This document shows positions 16,768-25,277 of a stretch of DNA of 64,000 nt, one piece after another. The notes below the pieces were generated by a model. That model was not told the origin of the DNA, searched no databases, and was given only the letters and a program-made list of their open reading frames with translations. Made by a program: the position numbers and the translations under genes. Position 1 is the stretch's first letter, and the number at the start of each line of letters is the position of its first letter. This DNA comes from a gamma proteobacterium HTCC5015 (GTDB lineage Bacteria > Pseudomonadota > Gammaproteobacteria > HTCC5015), in the NCBI GenBank assembly GCA_000155715.1, contig DS990604.1, positions 62,823-126,822 on the forward strand, given 5' to 3'.

Positions 16768-17447
16768 TGCCCGATGCCATCGAGGTCGTCTCGACCGTAG
16801 AACTTCACACCAATTTCGATGCGATCGCGCCCTTGGCTCATGCGGTGTCGGTTGGTGTCGCGCAGGGAGTACACGCAGCCGCAGTACTCTTGTTGGTAGA
16901 AACCCTCGCGCTTAGAAATGTCGATCATTCGTTTGGAGCCGCCTCCCTTGCGCCAGTTGTAAGTCCAGTAGCGCAGATTCGGATAGCGCGATGCGGCGCG
17001 CACGCCGCAGTCGTTGATTTGCTCCATGTTTTTCCAGCGCGAAATGCCGAGGCAGCTGGTGATCACATCGTAGCCGTTTTCAAAGGCGTACAGTGCGGTG
17101 CGCTCAAAACGCATATCAAAACACTCGGTGCAGCGCTTGCCGCGCTCGGGCTCCCACTCCATACCGCGAGTGCGCTCAAACCAGTTGTCGGCGTCGTAGT
17201 CGGCATCAATAAACTTGAGGCCGAGCTCCTCGGCAAAGCGGATGTTCTCCTCTTTGCGGATTTCGTACTCTTCCCGCGGGTGGATGTTGGGATTGTAAAA
17301 AAAGATATCGAACTCAATCCCCGAGGCGTGAATGGCCTCCATGACTTCGCCCGAGCAGGGGGCACAGCAGGAGTGCAGCAATACGCGCTCGGTGTTTTCT
17401 GGCGCGGGAACGGGATCGCGGCCTGTTGTGGTTTCAGTCTCTTTCAT
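16764..17447 (-). CDS. queH: Epoxyqueuosine reductase QueH
   Basis: QueH (formerly DUF208) reduces epoxyqueuosine to queuosine in the wobble position of certain tRNAs and replaces the unrelated QueG. At 227 residues it carries the defining cysteines: LHSCCAPCS near the N-terminus, CTECFDMR mid-protein, and a C-terminal GCVYS, which bind an Fe-S cluster and a second metal. It is the first gene of a two-gene operon with DUF2322 and diverges from the phosphatase gene to its right. Confidence 0.92.
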   Translation of the reverse strand: MKETETTTGRDPVPAPENTERVLLHSCCAPCSGEVMEAIHASGIEFDIFFYNPNIHPREEYEIRKEENIRFAEELGLKFIDADYDADNWFERTRGMEWEPERGKRCTECFDMRFERTALYAFENGYDVITSCLGISRWKNMEQINDCGVRAASRYPNLRYWTYNWRKGGGSKRMIDISKREGFYQQEYCGCVYSLRDTNRHRMSQGRDRIEIGVKFYGRDDLDGIGQ

Positions 17448-17589
17448 GGCGATATTGTACGGTTTTTAGCCACCGAGGTCACAGCCAGATCCATCGTTAG
17501 CGAGCCGTTGGCCCTATCAATCGCGGCAGCCCCTACGATCTGCGATCTCGGTAGCTTATAATCGCGCTCAGATTTTCTAGGAGTTCGAG

Positions 17590-18372
17590 ATGGCACAAAG
17601 CGAGTTTTTGAAAGTAGCGATTGAAGCGGCGACGGCGGCAGAGGCCGTGATTCGGCGCTACTATTTGTCGAATTTGGAGATTGAAGTCAAAGAGGATCGC
17701 AGCCCGGTAACGGTGGCGGACGTAGAGACGGAAAAAACCATTAAATCGATTATTCTCGAGGCCTTCCCCGACCACGGTTTTTACGGCGAGGAAACCGGCA
17801 AAACTAACGCCGATGCCGAATATTTGTGGTTGATTGATCCCATCGACGGCACCAAAAGCTTTGTGCGCCAGTATCCTATGTTTTCGACGCAAATTGCCTT
17901 AATGCACAAAGGCGAGCTGATTGTCGGGGTGTCCAACTCGCCCATGTTCCAGGAAATGTGTTGGGCTGAGCGCGGTGCAGGGGCGTTTATGAACGGCGAA
18001 AAAATCGCTGTTTCCGATATCGACGAACTGCAAGACGCCGCCCTGTCGACGGGCAATATCGCCACGCTAGCGGGCAGCTCCTCTTGGGCGGGCCTGGGCG
18101 AATTGATTCGCGGCGTCAGCCGTATTCGCGGCTATGGCGATTTCTTTCACTACCACTTGCTGGCTTCGGGAAAAATCGACTTAATCATCGAATCCGATGT
18201 GAACATTCTCGACATTGCCGCCTTGTCGGTCATCATCGAAGAGGCCGGCGGTCGCTTTACCGATTTAGAGGGCAAAGCGCTCGATCTCGACACTACCAGC
18301 GTGCTCGCTTCGAATAACGCCACACTCTACGACATTGCTTCAAACACTTTGCGTTACCGCGAGTCGTCTTAG
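17590..18372 (+). CDS. Inositol-monophosphatase-family phosphatase (HisN/SuhB-like)
   Basis: A 260-residue Mg2+-dependent sugar phosphatase of the IMPase family. Motifs are SPVTVADVETE, GEETG and DPIDGTKSFVRQYPMF (metal ligands), and DVNILDIAA near the C-terminus. The family includes inositol monophosphatase, CysQ and the HisN-type histidinol-phosphate phosphatase. Length and the TKSF-R-P motif favour HisN-like enzymes, but the substrate is not certain. A ribosome site TAGGAGTTCGAG precedes the ATG. The gene is monocistronic. Confidence 0.8.
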   Translation: MAQSEFLKVAIEAATAAEAVIRRYYLSNLEIEVKEDRSPVTVADVETEKTIKSIILEAFPDHGFYGEETGKTNADAEYLWLIDPIDGTKSFVRQYPMFSTQIALMHKGELIVGVSNSPMFQEMCWAERGAGAFMNGEKIAVSDIDELQDAALSTGNIATLAGSSSWAGLGELIRGVSRIRGYGDFFHYHLLASGKIDLIIESDVNILDIAALSVIIEEAGGRFTDLEGKALDLDTTSVLASNNATLYDIASNTLRYRESS

Positions 18373-18483
18373 GCTAGGTCCCTAAGTTGGCGTAATAACA
18401 CAGGGGCCGCCGAGGTCACCGAGTACACGGAGCTTTTTCGTGTGGTGATCTTAGAACCCTGTGATTCAGGGGAAAGTGCGGGC

Positions 18484-18579
18484 AAAAAAAAGCCCGGATC
18501 AAACGATCCGGGCGAAATCCTTATGGCGAATCCGAGGCTATAGGGGGGGAGGAGGGGCCTCGGCTGCCGTGTAAGGACA
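18484..18579 (-). ncRNA. C-rich-loop small RNA, copy 1
   Basis: On the minus strand the predicted transcript forms a hairpin. UCCUUA pairs with UAAGGA (18572-18577 with 18518-18523), GGC with GCC, and CCGAGGC with GCCUCGG (18532-18538 with 18557-18563), leaving the loop CCCUCCUCCCCCCCUAUA. A terminator stem GCCCGGATC/GATCCGGGC (18492-18513) and eight U residues follow. The loop can pair with purine-rich Shine-Dalgarno sequences. Two paralogues lie at 20.33-20.42 and 20.63-20.72 kb. It lies downstream of metY with no same-strand gene after it, so it is not a leader. I do not recognise it as a known RNA family. Confidence 0.7.
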
Positions 18580-18670
18580 GGCTACTGCTAAATCACAGGT
18601 GTAATTTTGCACCTGAAACGATCGTTTGAATTGTATGAATTGGCCGAGTTAAACGCTTGTTTGAAACAAG
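18577..18670 (-). promoter_or_regulatory. Upstream control region of small RNA copy 1
   Basis: The block GTGATTTAGCAGTAGCCT (18579-18596, minus strand) is identical in all three copies. It ends in TAGCCT, a possible -10. Directly upstream is the dyad CAGGTG-n8-CACCTG (18596-18615), not the TGC-N3-GCAA type seen at copies 2 and 3. Further upstream are the palindromes AAACGATCGTTT (18616-18627) and CTTGTTT-G-AAACAAG (18656-18670). This copy may answer to a different regulator. 18671-18770 shows nothing I can support. Confidence 0.45.
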
Positions 18671-18770
18671 TTTTGTAAAAGCTAGTTAAAATCTATTAAA
18701 CGCCGCCGATTTTGTGCTTGCTCGGCGATTTAGAATTTCTGTATCTCGCCGCGTTCTATCGTCTCTTTCG

Positions 18771-18798
18771 GGCCGATGATGTTGCTGCATCATCGGCC
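18771..18798. terminator. Hairpin downstream of metY
   Basis: GGCCGATGATG and CATCATCGGCC form an 11-bp stem with a 6-nt loop, 20 bp past the metY stop. No T-tract follows on the metY strand; TTATT follows on the plus strand. It is probably the end of the metY transcript or a stabilising 3' structure. Confidence 0.6.
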
Positions 18799-18818
18799 TT
18801 ATTGGGTTTATACGAAAT

Positions 18819-20090
18819 CTATGCCTTCGCTAGCGCCTGCTCAACATCGGCAATAATGTCATCGATATGCTCGATGCCTACACTGATACGAACCAAGTCG
18901 TCGCTTACACCTGCACGTTTCAATTCTTCAGAATTTAGCTGACGGTGCGTAGTGGTAGCAGGATGACAAGCCAGTGACTTGGCATCACCAATGTTTACCA
19001 AGCGTAGGATCATTTGCAGTGCATCAATGAAGCGTGCGCCAGCGTCGCGACCACCTTTGACCCCAAAGCTCAAAATACCAGAGGCTTTACCGCCAGAGAT
19101 TTTCTGGCAGGTGTCGTAATATGGACTGTCTTCTAGACCAGCGTAATTAACCCAGCTCACTTTTTCGTGTTCTTGCAAGTATTCAGCCAGCTTCTCGGCA
19201 TTTCCACAGTGGCGCTCCATGCGCAATGCTAGGGTTTCCAAGCCTTGTAGCAGTTGGAACGCATTCATGGGTGAAAGGGCTGCACCCGTATTACGTAGCG
19301 GAACCACTCGACAGCGACCAATAAACGCTGCCGCGCCTAGTGCTTCTGTGTAGACAACACCATGATAAGAAGGGTCTGGTTCGTTCAGGACTGTGAAACG
19401 TTTTTTATCTGCGGTCCAATCGAATTTGCCACCATCGATGATCATGCCGCCGACAGTGGTACCGTGGCCACCGATGTATTTAGTCAGAGATTGGATGATA
19501 ATATCAGCACCCAACTCGATAGGGCGACACAGGATTGGAGTGGCGACTGTGTTGTCGACCATTAAAGGGACACCGTGTTTGTGTGCAATTTCTGCAAGCT
19601 TGGTAATGTCGACCACATTGCCCGCGGGGTTACCGATGGATTCACAGAAAACCGCTTTAGTATTTTCATCAATGGCGTTTTCAAAGCCTTCAAAATCGTT
19701 CGCGTCCACCATTCTTACATCAATGCCTTGTTTAGGCAGAGTGTGGGCGAACAGATTATAGGTACCACCATAAAGTTGAGTGGTACTGACAATGTTAGAG
19801 CCGACCTCACAGAGACATTGAATTGCATAAGTAATGGCCGCCATACCCGAGGCAAGGGCTAGGCCTGCAATACCGCCCTCCATTTCTGCAACACGTTGCT
19901 CCAGCACAGCATTTGTCGGGTTCATGATTCGCGTGTAGATATTGCCTTCTACCTTCAAGTCGAATAGATCGGCGCCGTGTTGAGTATCATCGAAGGTATA
20001 AGATGTCGTTTGATAAATAGGCACTGCAGCGGCTTTTGTGGTCACTTCAGATTCATAGCCGTGGTGCAAGGCGATGGATTCCAGTTTCAT
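18819..20090 (-). CDS. metY: O-acetylhomoserine aminocarboxypropyltransferase/sulfhydrylase
   Basis: A PLP enzyme of the Cys/Met-metabolism family that makes homocysteine from O-acetylhomoserine and sulfide. At 423 residues it matches MetY rather than the shorter MetB/MetZ enzymes. The PLP lysine lies in SLTKYIGGHGTTVGG (about residues 205-219), and the C-terminus has MILRLVNIGDAKSLACHPAT. AAAGGA lies 9 nt upstream of the ATG. I looked in the 236-bp leader (20091-20326) for a SAM riboswitch and saw none. The gene is flanked by small-RNA copies 1 and 2. Its base composition is less GC-rich than its neighbours. Confidence 0.93.
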   Translation of the reverse strand: MKLESIALHHGYESEVTTKAAAVPIYQTTSYTFDDTQHGADLFDLKVEGNIYTRIMNPTNAVLEQRVAEMEGGIAGLALASGMAAITYAIQCLCEVGSNIVSTTQLYGGTYNLFAHTLPKQGIDVRMVDANDFEGFENAIDENTKAVFCESIGNPAGNVVDITKLAEIAHKHGVPLMVDNTVATPILCRPIELGADIIIQSLTKYIGGHGTTVGGMIIDGGKFDWTADKKRFTVLNEPDPSYHGVVYTEALGAAAFIGRCRVVPLRNTGAALSPMNAFQLLQGLETLALRMERHCGNAEKLAEYLQEHEKVSWVNYAGLEDSPYYDTCQKISGGKASGILSFGVKGGRDAGARFIDALQMILRLVNIGDAKSLACHPATTTHRQLNSEELKRAGVSDDLVRISVGIEHIDDIIADVEQALAKA

Positions 20091-20326
20091 GGGTTAGTGT
20101 CCTTTGTTGTTTTATGAGTTTAAAAGTCGAAAGAGTGCATTTAGACAAGGTTCGGAGTAAGGATCAAGCCTTTCTCTTTGTGTCTTTCTGATGGGCGGTG
20201 TTGTGCCGTTAACTTCGCGCGACTGAAGTCACATGCTGTGTTGTAATTACTGCTTTTGGGTGGAGGCCTCTGCCATAGCAGAATCAACTTAGCGTAGGGT
20301 GCGTGTCGATGATTGAAAGGGCGGGC

Positions 20327-20421
20327 AAAAAAAGCCCGGATCAATCGATCCGGGCGAAATCCTTAAGGCCTTCTCGGAGCAAAGGGGGGAGAGGAAGGGC
20401 CCCGAGTGCCGTGTAAGGATA
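20327..20421 (-). ncRNA. C-rich-loop small RNA, copy 2
   Basis: The transcript would form an outer stem AUCCUUA/UAAGGAU (20414-20420 with 20359-20365) and an inner stem CUCGGGGC/GCUCCGAG, closing the loop CCUUCCUCUCCCCCCUUU. The terminator is GCCCGGATC/GATCCGGGC (20334-20355) with seven U residues. The outer-stem sequence is the same as in copy 1, while the inner stem differs yet keeps pairing. It ends 236 bp before the metY start, so it appears to be an independent transcript. A metY attenuator is the alternative, but the two other copies do not precede metY. Confidence 0.72.
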
Positions 20422-20458
20422 GGCTACTGCTAAATCACGATTATTGTGCACCGCAATA
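20419..20458 (-). promoter_or_regulatory. Conserved promoter block and PhaR-like operator of small RNA copy 2
   Basis: The invariant block GTGATTTAGCAGTAGCCTAT occupies 20419-20438 (minus strand). On the plus strand TATTGTGCACCGCAATA (20442-20458) is a partial dyad containing TGC-N3-GCAA (20447-20456), 8 nt from the block. If TAGCCT is the -10, the dyad overlaps the -35 position, as a repressor site would. The link to PhaR is inferred from the motif and from the phaR gene 0.4 kb away. Confidence 0.5.
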
Positions 20459-20627
20459 TAGTTGTCAGCTTGTACGGACTGGCTAAAGGAGTGGGAAGAA
20501 TATGTTGCAATGCGACATTGGGGTTGCGCAGGCGCCATATAAGCGGTGATGACTGCGATTTTAGGGGCTGTGAAGCACATGACTCTGTCATGGATTTGTT
20601 ATAAAAGCGCAATAAAAACAGAGGGAT

Positions 20628-20723
20628 AAAAAAAGCCGCAGCAAAGGCTGCGGCTAAAATATTATCTTTCGAGCAACTGGGCAAAGGGGGGGAAGGAGGG
20701 GCCCAGCTGCTCTCAGATAACGA
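20628..20723 (-). ncRNA. C-rich-loop small RNA, copy 3
   Basis: The inner stem is GAGCAGCUGGGC/GCCCAGUUGCUC (12 bp with one G-U) and the outer stem UUAUCU/AGAUAA (20715-20720 with 20662-20667), replacing UCCUUA/UAAGGA of the other copies by compensatory change. The loop CCCUCCUUCCCCCCCUUU contains CCUCCUU, identical to the anti-Shine-Dalgarno end of 16S rRNA. The terminator is AGCCGCAG/CTGCGGCT (20634-20655) with seven U residues, unrelated in sequence to the terminators of copies 1 and 2. It lies 144 bp downstream of phaR on the same strand. Confidence 0.75.
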
Positions 20724-20763
20724 TAGGCTACTGCTAAATCACGAGCATTGTGCAACGCACAAT
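20723..20763 (-). promoter_or_regulatory. Conserved promoter block and PhaR-like operator of small RNA copy 3
   Basis: The invariant 20-nt block lies at 20723-20742. Eight nucleotides upstream of it begins the TGC-N3-GCA core, and a perfect dyad ATTGTGC-AAC-GCACAAT spans 20747-20763. Spacing from dyad core to block is the same as at copy 2. The sequence between here and phaR (20764-20866) shows nothing further. Confidence 0.5.
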
Positions 20764-20866
20764 TAGAGTTTTCACCCTAGAGAATTTGTTGAGGCGCGAC
20801 ACATTGCCTCGAAAAGCGACATGAGTGTATGCCACCTACTGTCAAGGCGGCGTGATGATGGGGTGT

Positions 20867-21421
20867 TTACGACTTTTTCTTGCGCGGGGAGCTACTGCGC
20901 GACTTTTTGGCGCTGCGTTGCTTGTCTGAGCGGGGGGCGGGATTGTTCTCTGTGGTTTCGGGCTTGGGCGGCTTGCTGGTCGAATCGCTGCGGTGGCGCT
21001 GGAATCCTTTAATCATCGGCAGGTTTTCTTCGGCAAAGCGGTCGGCAAAGCGCGAGATTTGTTTTAGTGGGTTGGCGTTCATCACCGAGTGCAGCTGGTG
21101 GCGCAGCATGTCTTGTTGTTCGAGAAAGAGGCCGAGACTCTTTTCTAGGTACTCGCCCATCACGCCTTGCAGGCTGTCGCCGTAGAAGCGAATCAGTTGT
21201 TGCAGCATTTTGTTGCTAAAGATGGGGCTGCCGTCACAGGACTCTTGCTCGGAGATGATTTGCATCAAAATACTGCGCGTGATGTCCTTGCCGCTTTTGG
21301 AATCCACCACTTGAAAACGCTCGTGATTGAGTACCAGCTCTTTGACATCGTCTAGGGTGACATAGCTGCTTTCGCAGGTGTCGTAGAGGCGACGGTTGGG
21401 GTACTTTTTTAGAATGCGCAT
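20867..21421 (-). CDS. phaR: Polyhydroxyalkanoate synthesis repressor PhaR
   Basis: PhaR represses phasin and other PHA genes by binding GCA/TGC-rich operators and is released when it binds nascent PHA. The N-terminal DNA-binding domain starts with the diagnostic MRILKKYPNRRLYDT, continues with YVTLDDVKELV, and is followed by a PHA-accumulation regulatory domain (about residues 65-130). The last 40 residues are a Lys/Ser/Arg-rich tail (KKSRSSSPRKKKS). At 184 residues it is typical. It lies 95 bp downstream of phaA on the same strand and upstream of two small-RNA modules with PhaR-like sites. Confidence 0.95.
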   Translation of the reverse strand: MRILKKYPNRRLYDTCESSYVTLDDVKELVLNHERFQVVDSKSGKDITRSILMQIISEQESCDGSPIFSNKMLQQLIRFYGDSLQGVMGEYLEKSLGLFLEQQDMLRHQLHSVMNANPLKQISRFADRFAEENLPMIKGFQRHRSDSTSKPPKPETTENNPAPRSDKQRSAKKSRSSSPRKKKS

Positions 21422-21473
21422 GTCGTCGTTTTCCGTGCGGGCGATACGAGTAGATCCATGATTTTACGGGAAA

Positions 21474-21505
21474 AACGCGGCGGCACAAAAAAACCGCCGC
21501 GTTTT
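21474..21505 (-). terminator. Intrinsic terminator between phaA and phaR
   Basis: On the minus strand AACGCGGCGG and CCGCCGCGTT form a 10-bp stem with a 10-nt loop, followed by TTTTT-CCC. It lies 11 bp after the phaA stop and should end most phaA transcripts, so phaR probably has its own promoter or depends on read-through. Confidence 0.8.
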
Positions 21506-21516
21506 GGCGCGTTGCT

Positions 21517-22695
21517 TTAGCGTTCGACGGCTAAAGCCACTCCTTGGCCGCCGCCAATACACAGCGTGGCGAGACCCTTGTGGGCGTCTCGGCGCTGCAT
21601 TTCGTGCAGCAGCGTGACGAGGATGCGGCAGCCCGAGGCGCCGATGGGGTGGCCAATAGCGATGGCGCCGCCGTTGACGTTGACCTTGTCGGCATCCCAC
21701 TGCATGCCGCAATTGACGGACAGCGACTGGGCGGCAAAGGCCTCGTTAGATTCAATTAAATCCAAGTCGGCGGGTGTCCACTCGGCGCGGCTCAGGCAGC
21801 GCTGGCTGGCGGGAATGGGGCCGGTGCCCATAATGCGCGGATCGACGCCCGCGTTGGCGTAGGCTTTGATGGTGGCCAGCGGAGTGAGGCCTAGTTGTTG
21901 TGCCTTTTCGGCGCTCATCATTAGCACGGCGGCGGCGCCATCGTTCAAGCCCGAGGCATTGGCCGCGGTGACGGTGCCGTCTTTTTTGAAGGCGGGGCGC
22001 AGCTTGGCCATGCCGTCGAGGGTAGCGCCCGCGCGGATGTATTCGTCTTGATCAAACACCACGGGGTCGCCCTTGCGTTGGGGAATACTTACGGGGGTGA
22101 TTTCGGCGTCAAATTTGCCCGCCGCCTGAGCCGCTTCGGCTTTGTTTTGAGAGGCTGTAGCGAATTCGTCTTGCTGCTCGCGCGTGAGCTCGTACTCCTC
22201 GGCCACATTCTCTGCGGTAATGCCCATGTGGTAGTCGTTAAAGGCGTCCCACAGGCCGTCTTTGATCATGCTGTCTTCCAATTGCCAGTTGCCCATGCGC
22301 TGGCCCTGGCGCGAGCGCGGCAGCACGTGGGCCGAGGCACTCATGTTTTCTTGGCCGCCGGCAATGATGATGTCGGCGTCGCCACAGCGGATGGCTTGAG
22401 CGGCGAGATGCGTGGCTTTTAGGCCAGAGCCGCATACTTTGTTAATGGTAAGGGCGGGCACCGAGTAGGGTAGGCCTGCGGCAATCGAAGCTTGGCGCGC
22501 GGGGTTCTGGCCCTCGCCAGCCGTCAGTACTTGGCCCATGATGACTTCATCGACCTGATCGGCGGGTACGCCATTTTTCTCAACCAGCGCGCGGATGACC
22601 GTGGCGCCCAGATCGCTGGCGCGCACGCCGCTCAGGCTGCCGCCAAAGCTGCCGACGGCGGTGCGAGTGGCGTCGACGATAACTACATCTCTCAT
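21517..22695 (-). CDS. phaA: Acetyl-CoA C-acetyltransferase (beta-ketothiolase)
   Basis: It condenses two acetyl-CoA to acetoacetyl-CoA, the first step of poly-3-hydroxybutyrate synthesis; the reverse reaction serves ketone-body degradation. At 392 residues it is typical. Thiolase motifs are [16 protein letters not shown] (nucleophilic Cys about residue 88), [20 protein letters not shown], and CIGGGQG with the C-terminal catalytic Cys. GGGAG lies 5 nt before ATG 22695; the upstream in-frame start at 22707 lacks a ribosome site. Adjacency to phaR supports a PHA role. phaB and phaC are not in the window. Confidence 0.93.
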   Translation of the reverse strand: MRDVVIVDATRTAVGSFGGSLSGVRASDLGATVIRALVEKNGVPADQVDEVIMGQVLTAGEGQNPARQASIAAGLPYSVPALTINKVCGSGLKATHLAAQAIRCGDADIIIAGGQENMSASAHVLPRSRQGQRMGNWQLEDSMIKDGLWDAFNDYHMGITAENVAEEYELTREQQDEFATASQNKAEAAQAAGKFDAEITPVSIPQRKGDPVVFDQDEYIRAGATLDGMAKLRPAFKKDGTVTAANASGLNDGAAAVLMMSAEKAQQLGLTPLATIKAYANAGVDPRIMGTGPIPASQRCLSRAEWTPADLDLIESNEAFAAQSLSVNCGMQWDADKVNVNGGAIAIGHPIGASGCRILVTLLHEMQRRDAHKGLATLCIGGGQGVALAVER

Positions 22696-22783
22696 GGTGA
22701 CTCCCAAAAACCGTTGTTTTTCTTTGCGATAAAGTGACGCAGTATAAAGGGCATGAAGTCTGTCATTAAGTGAATAATTGGCT

Positions 22784-24091
22784 GTGAGAGAACATTTAGA
22801 GATTCTGTGGCGCAGTTTTTGCCGCCTGTTGGTGCGCTTGCTCTACGCCCGTGTTGAGGTTATGGGCTTGGACAACTTGCCCGAGCAAGGTCCCGTGATT
22901 GTCTGTGCCAATCATGTGAATTCGCTTGTGGATGGCTTGGTGGTGCAGTCGTTGACGGCGAGAACGCTGCGCCCGGTGGCTCGCAAGCGCTTGTTTGATC
23001 TGCCCGTGATCGGTTGGTTGCTCGATGCCATTCGCGCCGTGCCCGTCTACTCGCGCGCCTATGGCGATCAGGGGCAGAACCGCGGTGGGTTTGCGCGCCT
23101 GTTTGAAATGATCGACGCCGGTGAGGCCGTTTTGATTTTTCCAGAGGGGCACTCGCACCATCGCACGCAGCTACAGCCGATTAAAACGGGCGCCGCTCGC
23201 ATGGTGCTAGAAGCCCGCGGTCACGAGAGAGCGGTGCCCGTCGTGATCCCTGTCGGCATTACTTACACCGAGCCCACGCGGTTTCGCCGCAGTGTGTTGG
23301 TGCAGGTGGGCGCGCCCGTCGCGACTCACGGTTTGCCCGAGGGCGCGGAGGTCGAGGCCCTGACCCAGCGTATTCAGCGGCGCATGGAGTCGCAGCTACT
23401 CGGCGCCTCATCGTGGGAAGAGCTGGAGTTTGTTTTGAGCCTCGCGCCTTTCTTTGAGCTGCGGCAAACTCGGCCGCAGTACAGCAACCACATTGCGAGT
23501 TTTAAGCTGTTGTTGTCCCGCCGCCATCGCTTGCAGTCCGAGCATCCCGAGTTGATGCGAGGGCTGATCCAAGATCTCGACGAGTTCAGTGCCCAGTGCG
23601 ATTGGTATGGCATTGGCAACTACGAGTTGGGCGTCGACTATCAACCCAAAATGATGCTGGGCTTCGTCGCGCGGGCCTTGAGCTTTACTTTTTTGGCGGT
23701 GCCGATTGGCATCTGGGGCGGCATCAACAATAGCTTGGCTTGGCTGGGGCTGTGTATCGGCATGCGCTACGCCCGCTACGAAGCCCATCAAAAAGACACG
23801 GCGCGGGCCGTTGGCGGACTGTTTATGGCCCTCGTGTTTTGGTCGGCACAGACACTCGTGGTGTACTGCTTGTTTGAGAGCCGCTGGTGGGCGGCGCTGT
23901 ATGCGCTGTCGCTGCCAATCAGCACGGTCACGCTATTGCTGATGCGCGAGCAGCGCTACCGAATCATCGGTCGTATCAAGGTGTTTTGGGTGTTTATTTG
24001 GCAGCGTGAAATGTACGCTTATCTCAAGCGTCGCCGCCAGCGCATTGAGCAACGCTTGGCCGAGGCTGTACGCCATGCGCGCGCCTTATAA
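22784..24091 (+). CDS. PlsC-domain acyltransferase with C-terminal membrane segments
   Basis: A membrane-associated glycerolipid acyltransferase-like protein of about 435 residues. The PlsC domain (about residues 15-220) has NHVNSLVD (HX4D-type catalytic motif) and FPEGHSHH. Several hydrophobic segments follow (about 285-385) and the C-terminus is Arg-rich. It is much longer than PlsC (about 245 residues), so the acceptor lipid is uncertain. The start is unclear: GTG 22784 or TTG 22778 are in frame and neither has a good ribosome site. It is divergent from phaA. Confidence 0.8.
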   Translation: MREHLEILWRSFCRLLVRLLYARVEVMGLDNLPEQGPVIVCANHVNSLVDGLVVQSLTARTLRPVARKRLFDLPVIGWLLDAIRAVPVYSRAYGDQGQNRGGFARLFEMIDAGEAVLIFPEGHSHHRTQLQPIKTGAARMVLEARGHERAVPVVIPVGITYTEPTRFRRSVLVQVGAPVATHGLPEGAEVEALTQRIQRRMESQLLGASSWEELEFVLSLAPFFELRQTRPQYSNHIASFKLLLSRRHRLQSEHPELMRGLIQDLDEFSAQCDWYGIGNYELGVDYQPKMMLGFVARALSFTFLAVPIGIWGGINNSLAWLGLCIGMRYARYEAHQKDTARAVGGLFMALVFWSAQTLVVYCLFESRWWAALYALSLPISTVTLLLMREQRYRIIGRIKVFWVFIWQREMYAYLKRRRQRIEQRLAEAVRHARAL

Positions 24092-24202
24092 CCTTTAGTT
24101 GTTAAAGCGGGTGTTTTTGACAAAAGAAGTCATTTCACTTCCTATGAAGAAAGGCTTAAAACGCGCCTTTAAAAACTGCGATCACTGATTGAGGAGTTGG
24201 GG

Positions 24203-25240
24203 ATGAATGTAGGGTTTTTAATTGAAGACTGGGCTCATATCGAGCCGGGCAAAAGTTCGACACTGTTGTTGATTCAAGAGTGTATGTTGCGCGGTCACCG
24301 CGTGTCGGTGGTCTATCCCAGCAATTTAACCGTGCGCAACAATGTGGCCCACGGTTTTTGCCGCGTGCTTCAGGAGATGGAAAAAGTCCCCGATTCGGCT
24401 GCGAGCTTTTATAAAAAGGTGAAGTTTGAGGAGCAGATGTTGCCCCTGCAGGGCTTTGACTGCATTGTGATTCGCAAGGATCCACCCATCGATCCCATTA
24501 TGCTCAATTTCCTCGACTCGGTGAAAAATCAAACCGTTGTGATTAACGATATCGACGGTTTGCGCAAAGCCAATAACAAGCTGTACACGACCACTTTTCA
24601 CGACCCCAATAATGCCTTTTTGCCGGTGACGCACGTCTCTAAAAACAAAGAGTATTTAAAGCGAATGATCGCCGAGTCGCCCACGGAGCGCATGATTTTA
24701 AAACCGCTCGATGGTTCGGGCGGGCGCGGCGTGATCGTGCTTGAGCGCGATGCGAAGGAAAACACGAACTCGCTGCTGGATTTTTACATCAACACCCGCA
24801 GCGACACCTCGAACTATGTGATTTTGCAGGAGTATATCGAGGGCGCCCACGAGGGAGATGTACGCGTCTTGATGCTCAATGGAAAACCCATCGGCGCCTA
24901 CCAGCGCAAGCCCTCCGATGGCGATTTGCGAGCCAATATTCATGTTGGGGGTACTGCGCATAAGTACAAGCTCACGGAGAGCCAGCGGCATGTGTGTAAA
25001 AAAGTCGGGCCGCGCTTGGCGGCGGACGGCCTGTACTTTGTCGGCCTCGATATGATTGGCGATAAAATTTTAGAAGTGAATGTGATGAACCCGGGTGGCA
25101 TCACCAATATCAATCGCTTGAACAAAGTGAAGCTGCAGCGTCAGGTGGTCGATTTTTACGAAGAGAAAGTCAACGAGTGGGCGGAGCATCGCGCCGAACT
25201 TGAGTACATTTTTCAGCGTTTGAACGAATTGCGTCATTAG
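24203..25240 (+). CDS. Glutathione synthetase-like ATP-grasp ligase
   Basis: A 345-residue ATP-grasp enzyme closest in layout to GshB, which joins gamma-glutamylcysteine and glycine. Shared blocks are IRKDPPID, ILKPLDGSGGRGV, DVRVLMLNG, NIHVGGTAHKYKLTE and FVGLDMIGDKILEVNV followed by NPGG. It is about 30 residues longer than classic GshB and the N-terminal substrate region is divergent, so it may be a paralogue with another amino-acid substrate. GAGGAG lies 6 nt before ATG 24203. It heads a plus-strand run that includes a second ATP-grasp ligase. Confidence 0.82.
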   Translation: MNVGFLIEDWAHIEPGKSSTLLLIQECMLRGHRVSVVYPSNLTVRNNVAHGFCRVLQEMEKVPDSAASFYKKVKFEEQMLPLQGFDCIVIRKDPPIDPIMLNFLDSVKNQTVVINDIDGLRKANNKLYTTTFHDPNNAFLPVTHVSKNKEYLKRMIAESPTERMILKPLDGSGGRGVIVLERDAKENTNSLLDFYINTRSDTSNYVILQEYIEGAHEGDVRVLMLNGKPIGAYQRKPSDGDLRANIHVGGTAHKYKLTESQRHVCKKVGPRLAADGLYFVGLDMIGDKILEVNVMNPGGITNINRLNKVKLQRQVVDFYEEKVNEWAEHRAELEYIFQRLNELRH

Positions 25241-25277
25241 TGGCCGGCCGCACACTGAGCGGCGGCGGGGGGGAGAG

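Noticed and set aside
20091..20326. Possible SAM riboswitch or other leader regulator upstream of metY
   Set aside because: No recognisable aptamer core was found, and the terminator at 20334-20355 belongs to small RNA copy 2, which is one of three paralogues not otherwise tied to metY.
20141..20684. Minus-strand open frames of 67-84 codons overlapping small RNA copies 2 and 3
   Set aside because: They run through terminator stems and C-rich loops, have no ribosome site and lack any family resemblance.
18484..20763. The three small-RNA modules as a DNA transposable element family
   Set aside because: They are all in the same orientation with different terminators and compensating stem changes, and have no shared ends or target duplications.
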